53,877 nt of DNA from Pseudomonadota bacterium (GCA_023412495.1 JAEYNP010000151.1:1-53877), one strand, 5' to 3'; shown: positions 7,904-15,823, counted from the stretch's first letter. Program-made: numbers and translations. The notes: generated from the letters alone by a model not told the origin.

Positions 7904-7928
7904 GTAGGGGCGAATCTTGTATTCGCCC
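7904..7928 (+). repeat. 25-base palindromic repeat, copy A
   Basis: GTAGGGGCGAAT, loop CTTGT, then ATTCGCCC: 8-base-pair stem. It is identical over 25 bases to copy B at 36720-36744 and differs from copy C by a compensated base pair. It lies between the ends of the convergent EEP-family and sensor kinase genes, a usual place for REP-like elements. Confidence 0.85.
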
Positions 7929-7986
7929 TCTAGTGCGCGGAGGCTCCCTACTTTCTCTTTAATCCCCCTGGCCCAAGCGCCGTCCG

Positions 7987-9384
7987 CTATGCACTTGCCT
8001 GCGCCGCGGGCAGGCGGACGGTGAAGCTGCTCCCCTCGTGGAGGGTGCTTGCTACCGACACCGAGCCGCCGTGGGCCGCGACCACCGCCCGGACGTAGCT
8101 GAGACCGAGCCCCAACCCCTTCTGTGAGCGGCTGCGGTCGCCCCGGTAGAGGCGCTCCCAGATCTTGCCCTGCTCGCTCTCGGAGATGCCCATGCCGTTG
8201 TCGGCAAAGACCACCTCCGCTCCTCCTTCCGTCTTGCGGGCGGTGATGTTCACCCAGCCCCCTTCCCGGCCGTACTTGATGGCGTTGTCGAGGAGATTTG
8301 CCCAGACCTGGGCGATCCGGGTGGCATCGACCCGGGCCGGCACCGGTCTTTCCGTCTCCAGACGCACCGCGATCCGCCGCTCCTCCGCCACGTATTCGTA
8401 GAGGCTGACCACCTGCTCCAGGGTTTCGGCCAGATCGCAGTCCAGCACCTCAAGGCGCATTGTTCCCGATTCGGCCTCGGCCACGCTCATCATGATTCTC
8501 AGCATGGCCAGCACCCTTTCCACCTCCTCCAGGCAATCGGAGAGGGCCTCCCGCAGCCGGGCCTGGTCGTCCGCCTGCAGACCGAACTCAGCCACCGAGC
8601 GCAGTCTCGTCATCGGGGTGCGCAGGTCGTGGGCGACATTGTCGAGGGATTGCTGCATCTCCGTCACCAGCAGGCGATTCTGGCGGATCAGCCGGTTGAT
8701 CTGGCGGTGGAGGCTGTTCAGCTCAGGACCACTGCCCTCCTCGGGCAGGAGGCCCGTCTTGGACTTCTCGAGGGCCTCGATCATCTCCCGGCTTCTGGTC
8801 AAGGGCCCCAGGCTCCCTCTAATAAAATAGAGCGAGAGCGGCCAGATGAAAAGACTGCCGAGGATAACGATGCCGATGGTCTTGCCGATGATCCCGCGAT
8901 AGAGCCGGAAGGTTTCCGCACCATCCTTGCCGGCCTGGACAATGCCGTTCTCGTATTCACGGACGATGACGGTGAGCCTGCGTCGCTCCTCGCCCATATC
9001 CACCTTCAGCCAGACGCCCTTCTCAAGGGGCGACAGGTCGATATAGTTCTTCAGGTTCGAATCGCCTCTTTGCCCTCCCACCAGAAGCATCTGGTCGCCA
9101 CCCTGGATCACCCGGACAAAGGCCAGCCCCTCCAGCGGATCGTCGTGGCGAAACAGCAGCGAACCGAAATGGCGCAGGGGTGAGCGATGGGCGGCGAGAT
9201 AGGCATCGAGCATTCGTTCCGTCTCCGCCTGTTCGACCGTGACCAGATGGGAGCGAATGGCAACGAGAGAGAGGCCGGCGAGCAGCAGGCTGCCAACCCA
9301 AAGCAGCAGGAAGACCGGCAGCGCCTTCTTGATTCGGGACCGGGAAAAATCCTCTCTGGTCAGCCTAGCAAACCCTGAGAACAT
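7987..9384 (-). CDS. two-component sensor histidine kinase
   Basis: A 465-aa inner-membrane kinase. A first membrane segment (residues 22-44), a periplasmic sensor loop of about 120 residues, a second segment (165-188), a HAMP linker, the dimerisation domain with phospho-acceptor His252 in VAHDLRTPMTRLRS, and an ATPase domain with NLLDNAIKYG (N box), DNGMGIS (G1) and GLGLGLSYV (G2). It overlaps the upstream response regulator gene by 20 bases and must be co-translated with it. The signal is unknown: the periplasmic loop has no cysteine or histidine cluster, so there is no sign of metal sensing there. It is the third gene of a pgeF-regulator-kinase operon. Confidence 0.95.
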   Translation of the reverse strand: MFSGFARLTREDFSRSRIKKALPVFLLLWVGSLLLAGLSLVAIRSHLVTVEQAETERMLDAYLAAHRSPLRHFGSLLFRHDDPLEGLAFVRVIQGGDQMLLVGGQRGDSNLKNYIDLSPLEKGVWLKVDMGEERRRLTVIVREYENGIVQAGKDGAETFRLYRGIIGKTIGIVILGSLFIWPLSLYFIRGSLGPLTRSREMIEALEKSKTGLLPEEGSGPELNSLHRQINRLIRQNRLLVTEMQQSLDNVAHDLRTPMTRLRSVAEFGLQADDQARLREALSDCLEEVERVLAMLRIMMSVAEAESGTMRLEVLDCDLAETLEQVVSLYEYVAEERRIAVRLETERPVPARVDATRIAQVWANLLDNAIKYGREGGWVNITARKTEGGAEVVFADNGMGISESEQGKIWERLYRGDRSRSQKGLGLGLSYVRAVVAAHGGSVSVASTLHEGSSFTVRLPAAQASA

Positions 9385-10039
9385 AGCCCACGCCCCGGAC
9401 GGTATGGATCATCTTGTCCTCGAAGTCCCTGTCGATCTTGTTGCGCAGGCGGCAGACCAGCACGTCCACCACGTTGGTCTGGGGGTCGAAGGAGTAGTCG
9501 TAGACCCGCTCCAGAATCGAGGTCTTGGACAGCACGATGCCCGGATGCCGCATCATATATTCCAAGAGCGAGTATTCCTTGGCCGGCAGATCGATCCTCT
9601 CCCTGCCCCTGGTGACCTCGTGCTTCAAAAGGTCCATCTCCAGGTCGCCGACCGTGAGCAGCATGGGCTGGGTATTCTTTTTGTCCCGGCGGATAAGGGC
9701 CTGGACCCGGGCCAGCAGCTCCGAAAAGGAAAAGGGCTTGATCATGTAGTCGTCGCCGCCGCGCTGCAGCCCCTGGATGCGGTCGTCGACGGACTGCCTG
9801 GCGCTGAGGATGAGCACCGGGGTGTCGACCCCCTTGGCCCGCATGCTCTCGATCACGGAGAGGCCGTCCAGGCGGGGCAGCATCAGGTCGACGACCGCCG
9901 CGTCATACGTCACGCTCAGGGCGTGCGTCAGCCCCTCCCTGCCGTCGGCGCAGAGATCCACGGTAAAACCCGCCTCCTTCAACCCTTTTTCGATGAAGGA
10001 ACCGATCTTCGCGTCGTCTTCGATAAGTAGAATCCGCAT
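9365..10039 (-). CDS. OmpR/PhoB-type response regulator
   Basis: A 224-aa cytosolic DNA-binding regulator, partner of the histidine kinase that overlaps its 3' end. The receiver domain shows the acidic pair in IEDDAK, phospho-acceptor Asp51 in VVDLMLP, the switch Ser in ILSAR and Lys101 in MIKPF. The winged-helix domain (about 125-222) has the usual LTKEYSLLEYM-like helix (here LPAKEYSLLEYMM) and recognition region NVVDVLVCRLRNKID. It resembles regulators of the CusR/QseB group. Its own targets are not visible. It starts 13 bases after pgeF ends. Confidence 0.95.
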   Translation of the reverse strand: MRILLIEDDAKIGSFIEKGLKEAGFTVDLCADGREGLTHALSVTYDAAVVDLMLPRLDGLSVIESMRAKGVDTPVLILSARQSVDDRIQGLQRGGDDYMIKPFSFSELLARVQALIRRDKKNTQPMLLTVGDLEMDLLKHEVTRGRERIDLPAKEYSLLEYMMRHPGIVLSKTSILERVYDYSFDPQTNVVDVLVCRLRNKIDRDFEDKMIHTVRGVGYVLRVC

Positions 10040-10052
10040 GGTTCTCTTCGGC

Positions 10053-10829
10053 TTACTCGCTCCTCAGGGCGATGACCGAACAGTTCCGGCCGGTCAGCCC
10101 GCCGCTCTCCCGTTTGGCCCGCCTGTAGGAAAAATAATCCGGGGAGCAGGCGGTGCAGGTCCCCTCGATGCGGATATGACTCTGAGCGAGGCCGACGGCC
10201 GTCAGTTGGTGCTCGCTGATCCGCCAGAAATCGAAATGACTGTCCCTGACCATGAAGGGATGGAATTCCGGCGGCAGTTCCTCCTTGAAATTGACGAACT
10301 CGCCACAGCATGGGCCGAGGGAGGGACTGACGATTGCGAGGAGGTCGGCAGGCCTGGTGCCGTAATTCTCCTTCATGATTTCGACCGTCTCGACCAGGAT
10401 CCCCTGAACGCTTCCCCGCCAGCCGCAGTGGATGGCACCTATCGCCTGCCGGATCGGGTCGAAGAGCAGCACAGCCTGGCAATCGGCCTGCTGGATCATC
10501 AGGCCCACATCGGGCAGATCGGTGATCAGAGCATCAACCGCGTCGATGGAGGTGTCTTCCGCTATGGGCTCAGTAAGACAATAGACTCCGGGGCCGTGGA
10601 CCTGGTGAGCCGACAGCAGATGCGGGATCCGCAGGACATCTTTCACCAGCCGCCGGTTCTCCGACACCGCCTCCGGACTATCTCCAAGCCCGCGGCCGAT
10701 ATTGAGCGAGGCGTAGGGTCCTCTGCTCACTCCACCGTGCCTGTTGAACATCCCGTAGCAGCAGTTGCCCATTCTCGCAGAAAACTCGCCGAGGATCGGC
10801 CGGGGACATGCGGCCATCATGACACTCAT
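10053..10829 (-). CDS. pgeF: peptidoglycan editing factor / multicopper-type purine nucleosidase domain protein
   Basis: A 258-aa YfiH/PgeF (DUF152) protein. The family has been described both as removing misplaced L-Ser from peptidoglycan precursors and as a zinc enzyme acting on purine nucleosides; it is not a true laccase. Motifs: HQVHG (metal His), ADCQAVLLFD (Asp-Cys), AIHCGWRG (His), and SLGPCCGEF. The N-terminal GNCCYGMFNRHGGVSRGPY matches the family's 'TRxGGVS' stretch. It heads an operon with a two-component pair, 13 bases upstream of the regulator, so its expression may be under that system. Cytosolic, no signal peptide. Confidence 0.9.
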   Translation of the reverse strand: MSVMMAACPRPILGEFSARMGNCCYGMFNRHGGVSRGPYASLNIGRGLGDSPEAVSENRRLVKDVLRIPHLLSAHQVHGPGVYCLTEPIAEDTSIDAVDALITDLPDVGLMIQQADCQAVLLFDPIRQAIGAIHCGWRGSVQGILVETVEIMKENYGTRPADLLAIVSPSLGPCCGEFVNFKEELPPEFHPFMVRDSHFDFWRISEHQLTAVGLAQSHIRIEGTCTACSPDYFSYRRAKRESGGLTGRNCSVIALRSE

Positions 10830-10952
10830 GCTTTTTTCCTTCTCTGTTCACAATAGATAGACAATAATGCGGCTGACTCCCCGCCAACCCAAGGTTGTTA
10901 TCCCCTTCCACTGCAGAGGGGACTCTTTTCAGTACCCCCTTGAGAGGTATAA

Positions 10953-11009
10953 GTACCTTCACGAAATAATTTTCTGCCAAAAACGTGCAGAACATCATTT
11001 CTAAGGTAC
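10953..11009 (-). repeat. palindromic interspersed repeat, copy 1
   Basis: Outer arms GTACCTTCACGAAAT (10953-10967) and ATTTCTAAGGTAC (10997-11009) enclose an inner stem TTCTGC/GCAGAA (10972-10977 with 10987-10992). Read on the minus strand, the blocks TACCTTAGAAAT and ATTTCGTGAAGGTAC are identical to those at 39054-39104, whereas the inner stem has a different sequence but still pairs. This is the pattern of a mobile or structured palindromic repeat. Confidence 0.7.
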
Positions 11010-11055
11010 TCAACTCACATCCTGTCCACAGTAAAGCAGACCCCGGCCGCGGGCA

Positions 11056-11093
11056 ATAAAAAAGGGCATGTCCGGTGGCTCGGAACATGCCCT
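11056..11093 (-). terminator. Rho-independent terminator of the porin gene
   Basis: AGGGCATGT (11063-11071) pairs with ACATGCCCT (11085-11093). On the minus strand the stem is followed by a run of Ts (complement of 11057-11062), giving a canonical terminator about 80 bases after the porin stop. Confidence 0.85.
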
Positions 11094-11174
11094 ATTGTAA
11101 AAGAAGATACGCAAGGCTTCCAGATTCGCAGAGAGGCATTCGCTGCACCCTGCGAACCTGGTCCCGGGGGGGAA

Positions 11175-12683
11175 TCAGAAGAACACCTCAAAGGTCAAAT
11201 AGATCTGATCCGCACTCTCCACGGGATCGATCCCCATCATCGCCAACTTCGCCCGATCTCCGGTATCATCCAGGTCGTAGGGATAGAGATTCCAGTCCCC
11301 CGAGCCGGAGTAATCGTACTCGTAATGCTGATAGCCCAGGCGGATGAAGGTCTTGGCATACTTCGACAACTTCTCGCCGGTCGGCAGATCCCAAATGGTG
11401 TAGACCTCGTAGACCTGACCGCGGGTGGAGAGCTTGGACTGATAGATGTCGTCGTGGCCGGGCGCCATGGCGAGCCAGTACTGCGAGCCGTAGTTGAATT
11501 CCGCCCCGACCTTCAGCTTGGCCAAAAGATCATAGCGCACGCCCAGGTAGACTGCGTAGCCGTTCTCCTCGTCGGTGTTCGGGCCGGTAGGGCTGAAGGG
11601 ATCGTTGAAAATGCCGCCGCTGTCTGGCTGAGTCTGAGACCAACCGCCGGAGACGAAGTAGTTCAGGCCGGCGATCTTGTCCATATAGACCGCCGAAGTG
11701 TGCAAGACGTCGCCGAGGTTGGTCCTGTCGCCCATGCCGCTCATCTGGCCGAAGTTGGCGTCGATGATCGGATCCTGGAAATTGGGGTAATTGATCAGGT
11801 CGAAGGCCATAAAGCTCTGGATGTAGGCGAAGCGGGGGCCATTGCTCAAGATATCCCAGCTGATGCCGGCGAAATCCATGTCCTTCACCTCGTCGACACC
11901 GTCGTCGACGCCCGCCTCGAAGCCGCGTCCGTAACAGAAGCGGAGCTTGCTGTCGCCGATGTCTTCGCCCCAGCTCCAGCCGTAGCCGAGGGTCAGGCCG
12001 TCGAAGGGCCAGTCCATGAAGGCCATGGGCGTGGCCTGCCGCTCATCCAGGTTCATGCGCAGGTGGCTGGGCGGGCCGTCGGTGGTGGGCCTGCGGCCGA
12101 TGGAGAACCATAACGGCTGCCCGCCGATATTGTTCCAGTTGACGAAAGCCCGGTCGACATAGAGGGCGCTGCTGCCGATGGGCGAGCGGGTGACGTTGCC
12201 ATCGAAGAGCGGGAACATCGGGTTGCCCTCGTTGGCGAAGGCCGACTGGTTGCCCCAGGTCTTGTACATCGCCAGGCGGCCCTTGAACTCCACGTTCTCC
12301 GTGGCCTTCACCCGCATGTTGAGGCGAAAGCGGTTGGTCCAGATGGTGTCGTTGTCGACATCGCGGCCGAAGATCGTCTCGGCATTGTAGAAATCGAGGC
12401 GCGAACGGAAGTCGCCGTCGAAATTGAACCGGGATGCGAGGTCCCACTTCTCGGAACGTTCGTCGATACTGTCGACATTTTCCTCCAAGGCCTCGACGTT
12501 CTTCGTCAAAGCCTTGTTCTTCTCCGTCTCTGCCTCGAGCGCCGCCCGCATCTCCTCGAGCTGCCTGCTCATCTCGTCGATCTTCCGCGCCAGTTGGGCC
12601 ACATTCGTGCTGTCCGCCGCCATGGAACATGCGGGCCACGCCAGCATGCCGGCCATCGCCAGGACCGAAAACTTCTTCACCAT
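11175..12683 (-). CDS. outer-membrane porin, DUF3373 type
   Basis: A 502-aa predicted outer-membrane beta-barrel. The N-terminus is a Sec signal peptide (MVKKFSVLAMAGMLAWPACS, cleavage probably at SMA-AD), followed by a coiled coil of about 45 residues (IDEMSRQLEEMRAALEAETE...) as in trimeric porins with a periplasmic stalk, then a barrel rich in Tyr/Trp/Phe beta strands and a terminal EVFF with the C-terminal aromatic used for outer-membrane insertion. AGGGAG precedes the ATG. Such porins are common in Desulfobacterota and Geobacter relatives and probably pass anions or small solutes. It is divergent from cbiK across an AT-rich region with repeated motifs, and has its own terminator. Confidence 0.85.
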   Translation of the reverse strand: MVKKFSVLAMAGMLAWPACSMAADSTNVAQLARKIDEMSRQLEEMRAALEAETEKNKALTKNVEALEENVDSIDERSEKWDLASRFNFDGDFRSRLDFYNAETIFGRDVDNDTIWTNRFRLNMRVKATENVEFKGRLAMYKTWGNQSAFANEGNPMFPLFDGNVTRSPIGSSALYVDRAFVNWNNIGGQPLWFSIGRRPTTDGPPSHLRMNLDERQATPMAFMDWPFDGLTLGYGWSWGEDIGDSKLRFCYGRGFEAGVDDGVDEVKDMDFAGISWDILSNGPRFAYIQSFMAFDLINYPNFQDPIIDANFGQMSGMGDRTNLGDVLHTSAVYMDKIAGLNYFVSGGWSQTQPDSGGIFNDPFSPTGPNTDEENGYAVYLGVRYDLLAKLKVGAEFNYGSQYWLAMAPGHDDIYQSKLSTRGQVYEVYTIWDLPTGEKLSKYAKTFIRLGYQHYEYDYSGSGDWNLYPYDLDDTGDRAKLAMMGIDPVESADQIYLTFEVFF

Positions 12684-12748
12684 GATCTTTCTCCCTCTGC
12701 TTAATTCTCTCTTTCCCTGCGCTCCGCCCCAATCCGCAGTGTTTAAGA

Positions 12749-12800
12749 AATTAATAATTAAATTATTGTAGAATATAATTTAATTAATAATTAAATAATT
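12749..12800. promoter_or_regulatory. two direct copies of an AT-rich motif between porin gene and cbiK
   Basis: The 15-base word AATTAATAATTAAAT occurs at 12749-12763 and again at 12782-12796, exactly 33 bases apart, close to three helical turns. Each copy is followed by a further pairing half (TATT or AATT), so each is a near palindrome. It lies about 65 bases upstream of the porin start and about 130 bases upstream of cbiK. Either a tandem operator bound on one face of the helix or UP-type promoter elements would fit. Confidence 0.45.
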
Positions 12801-12928
12801 ACTATAATAATGTTCGGGTTGTCAAGGGCTGAATCGAAAAAAATGGTCTGGCCGGCCATTGGAGAGTATAATCCGGTAAGGATTTGGCAAAAAATCACTA
12901 AAATCACAAGAAGTTGGGGAAAGAAAGA

Positions 12929-13714
12929 ATGGACACTATTCCGATAGTTATGACCGCATTCGGGACCACCGCCGATGCTCTGTCCACCTATGCCGCCCTG
13001 GACGATCGGATACGGAGGAGCTTTCCCGACGAGGAGATAATCTGGACCTATTCCTCTCGGGTGGTGACCCGCAGGCTGCAGGCCAGCGACAAACCCGCGC
13101 TGCATCTGGAAGAGGCCCTGGACGAGCTAGCCGCCCGGGGCGTGGGCAAGGCGGTCGTCCAATCCCTCCACCTCTTCCCCGGCAGCGAATTCCACCGCCT
13201 CGCAAAAATCGTCGGCAAGTCCGGCCTGCAGTGCGCCGTCGGCGCCCCGCTCTTCACCACCCCCGAGGATTATGAGAGACTCGGCCTGATCCTCGAGCCG
13301 ATCGTCGGCGACAACCCGGAGCAGGCCGTCCTCATTCTCGGCCACGGCACAGGCCATCCGGTCTGGACCGCCTATTACGCCCTGGAAAAGATCCTACGCC
13401 GGCGTTTCGGTCGGCGGCTCTTTGTGGGGGTAGTGGAAAAATTCCCCGATTCCAGCCACCTGCCTGACGAGATCGCCGCCAGGGGCTTTGCCGAGACCAT
13501 CATCGTCCCCCTCTTTTTGGTGGGCGGCATGCATGTCTTTCGGGACATCGTCGGCAACGGCGAAGATGAATTATCGTGGATGTCACGGTTGCAGGAAAGA
13601 AACATCACCCCGACCTGCTTCCACCATGGCCTCGGTCTTGTGCCCGGCATGGCAGAACTCGTTGTCGACCATATCGCCGAGGCACGCAGGAAGTTGCTTC
13701 TCGCCGATAACTAG
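12929..13714 (+). CDS. cbiK: sirohydrochlorin cobaltochelatase
   Basis: A 261-aa class II chelatase of the CbiK type that inserts Co2+ (or Fe2+) into sirohydrochlorin in the anaerobic cobalamin or sirohaem branch. The start is ATG 12929, preceded by GGGGAAAG; an upstream TTG would overlap that site. Family motifs: IVMTAFGTT at the N-terminus, FPGSEFHRL, ILGHGTGHP with the metal-binding His, and VGGMHVFRDI with the second His. There is no signal peptide, so it is predicted to be cytosolic, unlike the periplasmic CbiK-P form known in Desulfovibrio. It is alone in its unit and divergent from the porin. hemC and a cobalamin riboswitch lie within 8 kb. Confidence 0.93.
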   Translation: MDTIPIVMTAFGTTADALSTYAALDDRIRRSFPDEEIIWTYSSRVVTRRLQASDKPALHLEEALDELAARGVGKAVVQSLHLFPGSEFHRLAKIVGKSGLQCAVGAPLFTTPEDYERLGLILEPIVGDNPEQAVLILGHGTGHPVWTAYYALEKILRRRFGRRLFVGVVEKFPDSSHLPDEIAARGFAETIIVPLFLVGGMHVFRDIVGNGEDELSWMSRLQERNITPTCFHHGLGLVPGMAELVVDHIAEARRKLLLADN

Positions 13715-13719
13715 TATCC

Positions 13720-13868
13720 TGTCAAGCATCATCTGTTATATCTTGCTTGTCCTTTTGGCTTCCTGGCTTCGTTACTCTTTCGGTCACATAGCGCTGCTAT
13801 GCTTCCTCAATCGTGCCTCGCAGGAAGCCAAAATTACTGCGCAATCTTACAACATCTGATACTTGACA
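13720..13868. repeat. foldback palindromic element, about 149 bases
   Basis: Terminal arms TGTCAAGCATCATCTGTT (13720-13737) and AACATCTGATACTTGACA (13851-13868) are imperfect inverted repeats. Inside them TTTTGGCTTCCTG pairs with CAGGAAGCCAAAA, and the centre has a perfect CATAGC/GCTATG hairpin. It starts six bases after the cbiK stop. The element looks like a small non-coding palindromic mobile repeat and may also act as a transcript end. Confidence 0.7.
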
Positions 13869-14188
13869 TGACACTAGCGGCACGATAAGCATGTCTTGCG
13901 AGGGAACAAAATGAAGCTGTTTTTACTCCACCGGAACCCCAAATTTGTTCGATCAATTTGACAGGAAATCAATATTTCAATACAATCCATACTGGAAAAT
14001 AAGACTATCCATCTTTATAGCATTTTTTTATTCCTCATCTTTCTTGGTTTCATCGTAGTCAAGCGGACCGGCGAGCAGCCGTCTTCGTTACCTAAAAGCC
14101 GGCGCTTTTCCTTTCGACCTCGGGCGCTATCGCTGAACGGGTTGCAGTGACCGGCGCAACTAAGAACCAACCCTGACAAGGATTCCCC
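13869..14188. other. intergenic region, no gene seen
   Basis: A 320-base stretch, AT-rich around 13950-14030, holding the promoter region of the next gene. GCCGGCGCTTTTCC and CCGGCGCAAC near its end are GC-rich but form no hairpin I trust. No known riboswitch core is recognised. Confidence 0.4.
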
Positions 14189-14527
14189 ATGATAAAACGA
14201 ACATTGATTGCCTCCGCCTTGGCATCTGCCCTGTCTTTAACCGCCGGTTTATCTTTCGCTGCCGATCAGCAGGAGCAGGTCTACGGCAGCCAATTTATGA
14301 CGCAGCAAGAGCGTGATGAATATCGCGCACAAATGCGAGCTGCGAAAACCCTGCAAGAGCAGGAGCAAATCCGCAGAGACCATCACCAAAAAATGAAGGA
14401 AAGGGCCAAGGCTCAGGGCGTTCAAATGCCAGAAGAGCCGCCGGCCAGGAGAGGCGGCACAGGCCCGGGCAGCGGTATGGGGCCCGGTGGCGGCAGCATG
14501 GGGCCCGGCGGAGGGAGAGGTAATTGA
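14189..14527 (+). CDS. small secreted protein with Gly-rich tail
   Basis: A 112-aa exported protein: a Sec signal peptide (residues 1-24, cleavage after LSFA-A), then a charged helical core (FMTQQERDEYRAQMRAAKTL, EQEQIRRDHHQKMKERAK) and a low-complexity tail of Gly/Pro/Met (GPGSGMGPGGGSMGPGGG). AAGGA lies upstream of the ATG. The ERDEYRxxMRxAxTxxEQEQxRxxHHxxM core recurs in small periplasmic proteins of unknown function in many proteobacteria; the helix pattern recalls CpxP/Spy-like holdases without their LTxxQ motifs. Function unknown. Confidence 0.75.
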   Translation: MIKRTLIASALASALSLTAGLSFAADQQEQVYGSQFMTQQERDEYRAQMRAAKTLQEQEQIRRDHHQKMKERAKAQGVQMPEEPPARRGGTGPGSGMGPGGGSMGPGGGRGN

Positions 14528-14615
14528 TCGACTTATCATCTTCCGAGTTCCATTATTCTATATGAAATGGATCTTCTTTTGACTGGCAGTCATCAACGAA
14601 AAAGGAGGCAGATAC

Positions 14616-14861
14616 ATGGAAAAAAGAGACAAAAATATGCAATGTACCTTATGTGGTTACACGGCTTCCGGGAGATTTGAGGGAGACATTTGCCCTGATT
14701 GCAACCTAACATACTGGAAGTGTGAAAAATGTGGCTACACCCTCACCGCAGCCAAGCCGCCGGATATCTGCCCGGAGTGCAATGAACGATGCGATTTCAA
14801 GAACATTACCTGTTATACGCCTGACTGTGGCGGTCCCGGACATATCGACCCCCGATTGTAA
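14616..14861 (+). CDS. rubredoxin-like metal-binding protein
   Basis: An 81-aa cytosolic protein with two CxxC-type pairs arranged like zinc ribbons or rubredoxin knuckles: CTLCGY with DICPDC, then WKCEKCGYTL with DICPEC, and a final Cys pair in CYTPDCGGPGHID. The spacing suggests two tetra-cysteine sites holding iron or zinc plus an extra C-terminal pair, larger than a 53-residue rubredoxin. AAAGGAGG lies upstream. Related small proteins in sulfate reducers often accompany rubrerythrin or redox enzymes; here the neighbour downstream is the molybdoenzyme operon, separated by a terminator-like hairpin. Electron transfer is likely but unproved. Confidence 0.75.
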   Translation: MEKRDKNMQCTLCGYTASGRFEGDICPDCNLTYWKCEKCGYTLTAAKPPDICPECNERCDFKNITCYTPDCGGPGHIDPRL

Positions 14862-14949
14862 CAAATCCTCCGGAGGCGACTCCCTTCCGACCTTGGCCAT
14901 CCGAGCCATTTGTGGTCACCTGAAATCCATCAGGAATGATATTTCATAT

Positions 14950-14977
14950 GGCCTGATCTCCAATTTCCGATCAGGCC
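14950..14977 (+). terminator. hairpin after the rubredoxin-like gene
   Basis: GGCCTGATC (14950-14958) pairs perfectly with GATCAGGCC (14969-14977) around a ten-base loop. There is only a weak T-rich tail (TGTATCT), so termination may be partial. Confidence 0.5.
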
Positions 14978-15010
14978 TGTATCTCCTCCTCAAAATCGCT
15001 TGCAGAGCCA

Positions 15011-15040
15011 AAGAAATTAATTTATTAATTAAATAATAAA
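15011..15040. promoter_or_regulatory. AT-rich palindromic motif upstream of the molybdoenzyme operon
   Basis: AAGAAATTAATTTATTAATT continuing AAATAATAAA. Its start (AAGAAATTAAT) is identical to the left edge of the first motif copy near the porin gene at 12745-12755, and the ATTAATTAAAT core resembles AATAATTAAAT there. The shared word suggests a common regulator or a common promoter element. Confidence 0.35.
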
Positions 15041-15235
15041 TTTTTTTGACTTTGTCATTCGTCATCCCCGCCACACAACGATATTTTCACGTAAAGACGA
15101 GGATATACTACGACATCGTGGTATTTACAAAGCCATTCCGGGCCAGTATGATAGCGGCTCGGTTACATTGTAGCATATCCAGTCAACCGTTTGAGATTAT
15201 TGGATTTTTGCTCCATCTTCCGGTTATGAGGTGCC

Positions 15236-15823
15236 ATGTCCGATCTTTCCTCAGCAAGTCCCGTTGCCGCCATCTACCGGTTCTGCGCCCAGAGCATGCG
15301 CTATCCGGAGGCCTGGTTTACCCGAGAATACTTGCAGAAACTGTATGGACTGCTGGAGGCGCTTGGCGCAGAGGAGGAAAAGGCCGCGCTCCTCGCTGAA
15401 TGCCCGGCCGGCATGGCCGACCTCGAAGATCTGCAGATAGAATATACCCGGCTCTTTATCAACGGCATCCCCCACACGCCCGCACCGCCCTACGGCTCCG
15501 TCTATCTTGACCGGACGCTGAGAGGCCGATACTCCGACGAGATCCTCGCTTTCTACCGCTCGCTGGGTTTCGGATTCGATAAAGCGGATGATCTTCCGGA
15601 CCACATCGTTTACCAACTTGAATTCCTGTCTTTCTTGGCAGAAGACAACAACCAGGCGGCCGAGGAGGAGTTTCTCCGCCGTTTTTTCCTGCCGTGGTTC
15701 GGTCTGTTCGCCGAAAGGGTCGAAGGGCAGGCCAGCCTTTCTTTTTACCGTATCATCGTCACCATCATCGATTTTTTCACCAAGGAGGAAGAGGAACATG
15801 GCGTTCAACGTAACGAGGCGTAA
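15236..15823 (+). CDS. TorD/DmsD-family molybdoenzyme chaperone
   Basis: A 195-aa cytosolic, all-helical chaperone that binds the twin-arginine signal of a molybdoenzyme and helps cofactor insertion. The family's central signature is seen as YTRLFINGIPHTPAPPYGSV (Tyr-x-x-Leu-Phe, then Pro-Pro-Tyr-x-Ser), followed by DHIVYQLEFLSFL and the terminal helix with FYRIIVTIIDFF. Its last 26 bases overlap the start of the catalytic subunit gene, whose product carries a Tat signal; this tight coupling shows which enzyme it serves. The clear initiator is ATG 15236, 'MSDLSSASP'. Confidence 0.9.
   Translation: MSDLSSASPVAAIYRFCAQSMRYPEAWFTREYLQKLYGLLEALGAEEEKAALLAECPAGMADLEDLQIEYTRLFINGIPHTPAPPYGSVYLDRTLRGRYSDEILAFYRSLGFGFDKADDLPDHIVYQLEFLSFLAEDNNQAAEEEFLRRFFLPWFGLFAERVEGQASLSFYRIIVTIIDFFTKEEEEHGVQRNEA

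Larger units (their letters stand above)
10830..11174. other. intergenic region between pgeF and the porin gene
   Basis: It holds, from left to right, the pgeF promoter region, a 57-base palindromic repeat (10953-11009) that recurs at 39 kb, and the porin's terminator (11056-11093). CCCCTTCCACTGCAGAGGGG at 10902-10921 is a further small hairpin. No coding frame is convincing. Confidence 0.6.
14862..15235. other. regulatory intergenic region upstream of torD
   Basis: 374 bases. It holds a terminator-like hairpin (14950-14977), an AT-rich palindromic block (15011-15040) similar to the motif near the porin gene, and an imperfect palindrome ATACTACGA-CA-TCGTGGTAT at 15105-15124, about 110 bases before the torD start. 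These are the only candidates seen for controlling the molybdoenzyme operon. No coding frame is convincing. Confidence 0.5.

Noticed and set aside
10053..10829. Laccase or multicopper oxidase
   Set aside because: The protein is the YfiH/PgeF fold with HCGWRG-type motifs, not the cupredoxin domains of true laccases.
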